Assembly: GCF_031846385.1 (NCBI RefSeq)
Contig: NZ_JAVRHV010000002.1
Span: forward strand, 124,001-188,000
Reading direction: 5' to 3'
DNA length: 64,000 nucleotides
Origin: Urechidicola vernalis
GTDB taxonomy: Bacteria > Bacteroidota > Bacteroidia > Flavobacteriales > Flavobacteriaceae
Made by a program: the position numbers and the translations under genes
In this document: positions 60,551 to 64,000 of the stretch, piece by piece
Position numbering within the stretch: the first letter of the stretch is position 1
Layout: each line of letters opens with the position of its first letter
Notes under the pieces: model-generated
The model's database searches: none
Seen by the model: the letters and a program-made list of their open reading frames with translations, nothing else
What the model was told of the DNA's origin: nothing

Positions 60551-62365
60551 TTAATTTGGAATAGGAAGATCTATATAGATTTGAGTCCCGGTATTCTCAA
60601 ATGGTTTAATTTCAATTTTTCCATTCATAACCTTCACTCTCGCCTTCACTTGTGTTAGACCAAGTCCATCCTTTTTAGTCACTTCTTGTAAATTGAATCC
60701 ATCTCCATCATCAAAAATTTCGATATTTAATTTATTCTTTACAACCCTCATTCTAATAGATGCATTATAAGCATTACTATGCTTCATAATGTTATTTGCC
60801 AACTCTTCAATAATATGATGCGTCTTCACTTCAAAATGTTCATCATACCGGCCAACGTCCTTGACCTCGAACTTAAATGTTAATCTCGAATTTGAATATT
60901 TCTCACATAAATCCTCAATTGCTGTACGCAATCCAAATTTTAATAATACCGATGATATCAATTTATGAGAAAGATCTCTAACCTTATCAGAAGTCTCTGA
61001 AATAATAGCCTGAATCTTTTCTACCTCCGAAGGTGACTGATCTTTCAATTGCATTTTAACAGCAACTACATGTAAATTAGCCGAAGACAACAAAGAACTA
61101 ACAGTATCATGCAATATTTCAGAAATATGTCTACGCTCTGCTTCCCTTCCATCTAAGGTTGCATTTAATATTTTCATTTGCACATCATTCTGCATTTTTT
61201 CAATTTCGTGTGCTTGTTCAATCTTTTCTCTTTCAAACTCAAGTTTAGTCTTCGCTCTTTTTAATTTAGTTGCTCTAATAAAAAGAAATATTGAAACTAA
61301 AGTTCCTGCCAAGGCAATTCCTAAAATGTATAAAAGTAATTCACGACTTTCTTTTTTTGAGCGCTCTATTTCCGTTTGCTTTTCTTTTTCCTCTAAAGCA
61401 TATTTCGCACCAATTTCAGATATTTTGTTTTCTAGTTTTTCCTTACTTAACTCACGTTCTATTGAGGTGCCTTCAAACAAATAGTCATACCCATTCTTGT
61501 AACTTTCTTTTAAATAATACACCTGCGAAATATTATCTAAAGTTAAGGCTGTTATCTCTCTAGACTTAGTATCTGTTCTATCTTTCAACAATTCGTACGC
61601 CTTAAAATAATAATCGTTAGATTTATCTAATTCTTTTAAATACATACTAATAGAACCCAAATTAGAAAGTACTCCAGCTAATTTTAATGTGTCTTTATTT
61701 TGAGTGTGAATTTCGAGTGATTTTATACCATAATCCTGTGCCAAATCAAATTCTCCTTTACCTAAAGCTATTCCAATTAAATTGCTATAAACCGTTGCCA
61801 ATGTTTCCGTATCTCCTCCTTCAGTAGGAAAAAAGCGCAGCACTTTTTCATAATTTACCTCAGCAATACCCATCTCTTGCTTCATTTGATAAATGCTTCC
61901 AATATTTAAATAGGCACTACTAATTGCAAGCGAATCATTTTGTTCAGTTGCAAAACTTAAACCTTGTTTAAAAAAATCTATCGCTAACTTAAAGTCATTA
62001 GCTCTTCCATAAATCCGTCCAATCTCTTCGGCGTATAAATGATGATATTTTGATGTTTTTAATTTCTTTAATTTTGTAAATCCCGTTAACAATCCTTCCA
62101 AAGCCAAATCATCCATATCATCTCCAATATTAATAGCTGCTTGATAATAGATAACGCGCAAAGCGTCTTTTACAGAAAGTTCTGGATATAATTCTTGAAT
62201 TTGATTCAAAGCATTTTGAGCTTTACATTCCTTGCTTAAATTTAATTGGAATGCCGTTTCAGCAAATAAAGAATCTAATTGTTTTTGTGAATATAAAGAT
62301 TGAATAAATAATCCATTAATAGCAATAAAGACTACTATTAACAGTCTATAGGGACTACGATACAT
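60551..62365 (-). CDS. TPR-containing sensor histidine kinase (HisKA_3 type)
   Basis: 604 residues. Signal or anchor at the N-terminus (LLIVVFIAINGLFIQSLYSQ), then six or so TPRs in the periplasm (about 40-310), a coiled coil, and a transmembrane helix (LLLYILGIALAGTLVSIFLFI, near 343-363). The dimerisation and phosphoacceptor part is EAERRHISEILHDTVSSLLSS (His in ISEILHD). The ATPase has HHIIEELANNIMKHSNA and DDGDGFNL, followed by GLGLTQVKARV. This is the NarX/DesK-like class usually paired with a LuxR-type regulator, but none is visible in the window. A promoter lies upstream. Confidence 0.92.
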   Translation of the reverse strand: MYRSPYRLLIVVFIAINGLFIQSLYSQKQLDSLFAETAFQLNLSKECKAQNALNQIQELYPELSVKDALRVIYYQAAINIGDDMDDLALEGLLTGFTKLKKLKTSKYHHLYAEEIGRIYGRANDFKLAIDFFKQGLSFATEQNDSLAISSAYLNIGSIYQMKQEMGIAEVNYEKVLRFFPTEGGDTETLATVYSNLIGIALGKGEFDLAQDYGIKSLEIHTQNKDTLKLAGVLSNLGSISMYLKELDKSNDYYFKAYELLKDRTDTKSREITALTLDNISQVYYLKESYKNGYDYLFEGTSIERELSKEKLENKISEIGAKYALEEKEKQTEIERSKKESRELLLYILGIALAGTLVSIFLFIRATKLKRAKTKLEFEREKIEQAHEIEKMQNDVQMKILNATLDGREAERRHISEILHDTVSSLLSSANLHVVAVKMQLKDQSPSEVEKIQAIISETSDKVRDLSHKLISSVLLKFGLRTAIEDLCEKYSNSRLTFKFEVKDVGRYDEHFEVKTHHIIEELANNIMKHSNAYNASIRMRVVKNKLNIEIFDDGDGFNLQEVTKKDGLGLTQVKARVKVMNGKIEIKPFENTGTQIYIDLPIPN

Positions 62366-62425
62366 GTAAACTTTTTCTTTGGTTAATTTAACACTTAACC
62401 TAGCAATATAATTAAGTGATTATTA

Positions 62426-62458
62426 CAAACATAGGCTTTTAAATTTTAATAACCTCAA
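62426..62458 (-). promoter_or_regulatory. Promoter of the histidine kinase gene
   Basis: On the minus strand -33 TTG (62458-62456), 22-base spacer, -7 TATGTTTG (62433-62426), 60 bases before the ATG. Confidence 0.6.
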
Positions 62459-62483
62459 TAATAGCCGCTTATATTTTAACCAA

Positions 62484-63743
62484 CTATTCCGCTACTGTTT
62501 CTCCTTCCAAAAATAGTTCTTCTTTAATTTCTTGAATGCGCTTTTTAATGAACATGGTCATCTCTTCATCTTTAGAAGCAAACCTTTTCAAATAAGAATT
62601 ATAGTGTTTGTAAACTCCTTTTTTGTCCTTATAAAAGGCATCAGAAGTAGTTGCCAATGCATACAAACTTTTATAATTTCTTGTATTGTTGTAATATGAC
62701 TTTTCAAAACTAGTTAAAGCTTGTTTTAATTTACCCTGTTCTTTTTGCAATAATCCAAGTAAGTAATATTCTTTGTCAAAATCTGGTTTCAGTCCCATAA
62801 CAGCGGTCATTGCATAAAAAGTTGCCTTTTTAATACTGTCTTGTGCATGATATAACTTTGCCATTCGATAAGAAATAATTGGATCTCCACGCTCAATTTT
62901 TAAGGCTTTATCAAAATATATTTTAGCGGAATCATATTTTTCTAATTTTAAGTAAGACATGCCAAACATGTCGTAAATATTCTTAGTTCTATAATTCAAT
63001 TTTTCCAACTTTTTTAGTTGTGCAATTGCCAATGGATACTGTTTATCTGTATAAGAAAAGTTTGCCTTTAATTGTAAAAAATTAATGTCGTTCGGTAAAA
63101 TTGCTAAGCCTTTATCGATAAACAATTGCGTAGAATCTTTTTTAGAAATGGCTTTATAAAACTTAGCCAATCGATACATGCTTTTGGTATGAGTCGAGTC
63201 TAATTCAAAGGCTCTTAAAAAGTAATCTACCATTTCAAACTTTTTCCCTTTATCATTTAAAGCACGCCCCAGTTGGTATTGAAAATTTGGATTTAGCGAA
63301 TCTTTTTTAATTAAATAACGAAAGACTTTCTCTGCACTTTTAGGTCTCATTTTTGCCAAATACAAATTACCTAATGAGTTTAAGGCTAGAAGATTTAAGG
63401 AATCTTCTTTCACCAGATTTTCATAAATTCCTATGGCCTCGTTAGATCTTTGCACATTATTATATGCCTTCGCTAATTTCATTTGAACTGAAGTACTTTG
63501 TTCCAAAGTTACACCCTTTTCAAAATGTGTAATGGCCTTGGATATGTCTCCAATCTGATAATAAACATCACCAATCCGTTCATGTAATTTTAGGGTCTTA
63601 GGAGTTTCCAACTCTAATTTTTCCAATGCCACTTGGTACTTCCCTTGCAATAACAAACTATCTACAACGGTAAAAACCGAAGACTGTGCTTCGGTTTTTA
63701 ACACTATCAAAGATATGATAGCAAACAACAATTTCTTTTTCAT
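62484..63743 (-). CDS. Exported TPR protein
   Basis: 419 residues from the ATG at 63743, which opens a signal peptide (MKKKLLFAIISLIVLKTEAQ); the longer frame to 63779 has no signal in its extra part. The mature protein is a string of about nine TPRs (IGDVYYQIGDISKAITHFEKGV, LNSLGNLYLAKMRPKSAEKVF, YDMFGMSYLKLEKYDSAKIYFDKAL). It is preceded by a TonB-C protein ten bases away, so the two are likely cotranscribed. Function unknown; perhaps a periplasmic scaffold for the neighbouring TonB-like protein. Confidence 0.85.
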   Translation of the reverse strand: MKKKLLFAIISLIVLKTEAQSSVFTVVDSLLLQGKYQVALEKLELETPKTLKLHERIGDVYYQIGDISKAITHFEKGVTLEQSTSVQMKLAKAYNNVQRSNEAIGIYENLVKEDSLNLLALNSLGNLYLAKMRPKSAEKVFRYLIKKDSLNPNFQYQLGRALNDKGKKFEMVDYFLRAFELDSTHTKSMYRLAKFYKAISKKDSTQLFIDKGLAILPNDINFLQLKANFSYTDKQYPLAIAQLKKLEKLNYRTKNIYDMFGMSYLKLEKYDSAKIYFDKALKIERGDPIISYRMAKLYHAQDSIKKATFYAMTAVMGLKPDFDKEYYLLGLLQKEQGKLKQALTSFEKSYYNNTRNYKSLYALATTSDAFYKDKKGVYKHYNSYLKRFASKDEEMTMFIKKRIQEIKEELFLEGETVAE

Positions 63744-63753
63744 AGAATTTTTT

Positions 63754-64000
63754 TTATTTATTTTCGCTGTCGTCAGCAATGTTAAATGTAATTGGTAACA
63801 TATACGTTACATTTACTTCTTTTCCATCAAACTTTCCAGGTTTAATTTCTGGCAATAATCCAATTACTCTTCTTGTTTCTTTTTCAAGATCAGGATGCGG
63901 AGCACGTACACCAACTATTTCAATTTCGCCTGTTTTCAAAATTTTAAACTGGGTGTAAATTTTCTTTTTACCAGGCGTTATATCCGAGTTCTTAGCCACG
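63754..64000 (-). CDS. TonB C-terminal-domain protein, 5' end outside window
   Basis: The frame is open to the window edge; the GTG at 63999 is unlikely to be the true start. The visible 82 residues are a TonB-C domain: KKKIYTQFKILKTGEIEIVGVRAPHPDLEKETRRVIGLLPEIKPGKFDGKEVNVTYMLPITFNI. The PHPDLEKE and LLPEIKPGKFDGKEVNVTYMLPI parts are the usual signature. The N-terminal anchor and linker would lie past base 64000. It probably energises outer-membrane receptors, or belongs to the related energy-transducer set of Bacteroidota. Confidence 0.85.
   Translation of the reverse strand, partial: VAKNSDITPGKKKIYTQFKILKTGEIEIVGVRAPHPDLEKETRRVIGLLPEIKPGKFDGKEVNVTYMLPITFNIADDSENK

Overview
The window looks like a chromosomal segment of a marine member of the Flavobacteriaceae (Bacteroidota). 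Base composition is AT-rich, start regions lack strong Shine-Dalgarno sites, and many genes carry the Bacteroidota -7 promoter box TAnnTTTG. Typical lineage features are the SecD-SecF fusion, the CcsB-CcsA fusion, an HPRT-adenylate kinase fusion, a 646-residue GyrB, methylmalonyl-CoA mutase MutAB, a laminarinase-type GH16 enzyme, many TPR proteins and short outer-membrane barrels. No rRNA, IS element, prophage or CRISPR array is visible. The only tRNA found is tRNA-Pro(TGG). The genus cannot be fixed by reading alone.

Layout. 1-9.6 kb (+): a TPR protein cut by the window edge, a plug-less outer-membrane barrel, a YitT-type membrane protein, an M28 peptidase and amidohydrolase pair of lipoproteins, a uracil-DNA-glycosylase-like protein, a repeat-rich gap and a small DUF6122-like membrane protein. 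9.6-17.5 kb (-): a GH16 lipoprotein downstream of a complete trp operon in the order trpE-G-D-(four-helix-bundle gene)-C-F-B-A. Ahead of trpE is a promoter, a 15-codon leader peptide with three consecutive Trp codons and an intrinsic terminator, which together read as a classical translation-coupled attenuator. 17.6-22.7 kb (+): asnB, then a membrane-anchored XRE regulator, two CPBP proteases and a dipeptide epimerase. 22.7-24.3 kb: trxB (-), tRNA-Pro, and a 170-bp-periodic array of decayed tRNA-Pro tails with terminators. 24.3-30.9 kb (+): envelope proteins, including a CarboxypepD_reg protein, two outer-membrane proteins, an exported amidohydrolase, a PepSY protein and an OprB-like porin. 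31-35.3 kb (+): udk, a DivIC/FtsB-like protein, mutA and mutB. 35.3-37.1 kb (-): a CBM48 mini-protein, a small exported protein and an aldo/keto reductase. 37.3-44.6 kb (+): ccsBA, two small membrane proteins, a photolyase, an SDR protein and an FG-GAP repeat protein. 44.6-47.9 kb (-): guaA and a LysM/periplasmic-binding-fold protein. 48-60 kb: an exported HIT protein, gyrB, mdh, an AlkB-type monooxygenase, fhs (-), secDF, hpt-adk and obg. 60-64 kb (-): a TonB-C-like lipoprotein, a TPR histidine kinase, a TPR protein and a TonB C-terminal domain protein cut by the window edge.

Most genes are housekeeping. The observations most worth following are structural: the trp attenuator, an approximately 72-bp palindromic repeat inserted in frame into trpF, a four-helix-bundle cassette bounded by inverted repeats inside the trp operon, the tRNA-Pro tail array, a duplicated gene end around a palindromic element, and a candidate membrane-bound regulator/CPBP protease module.
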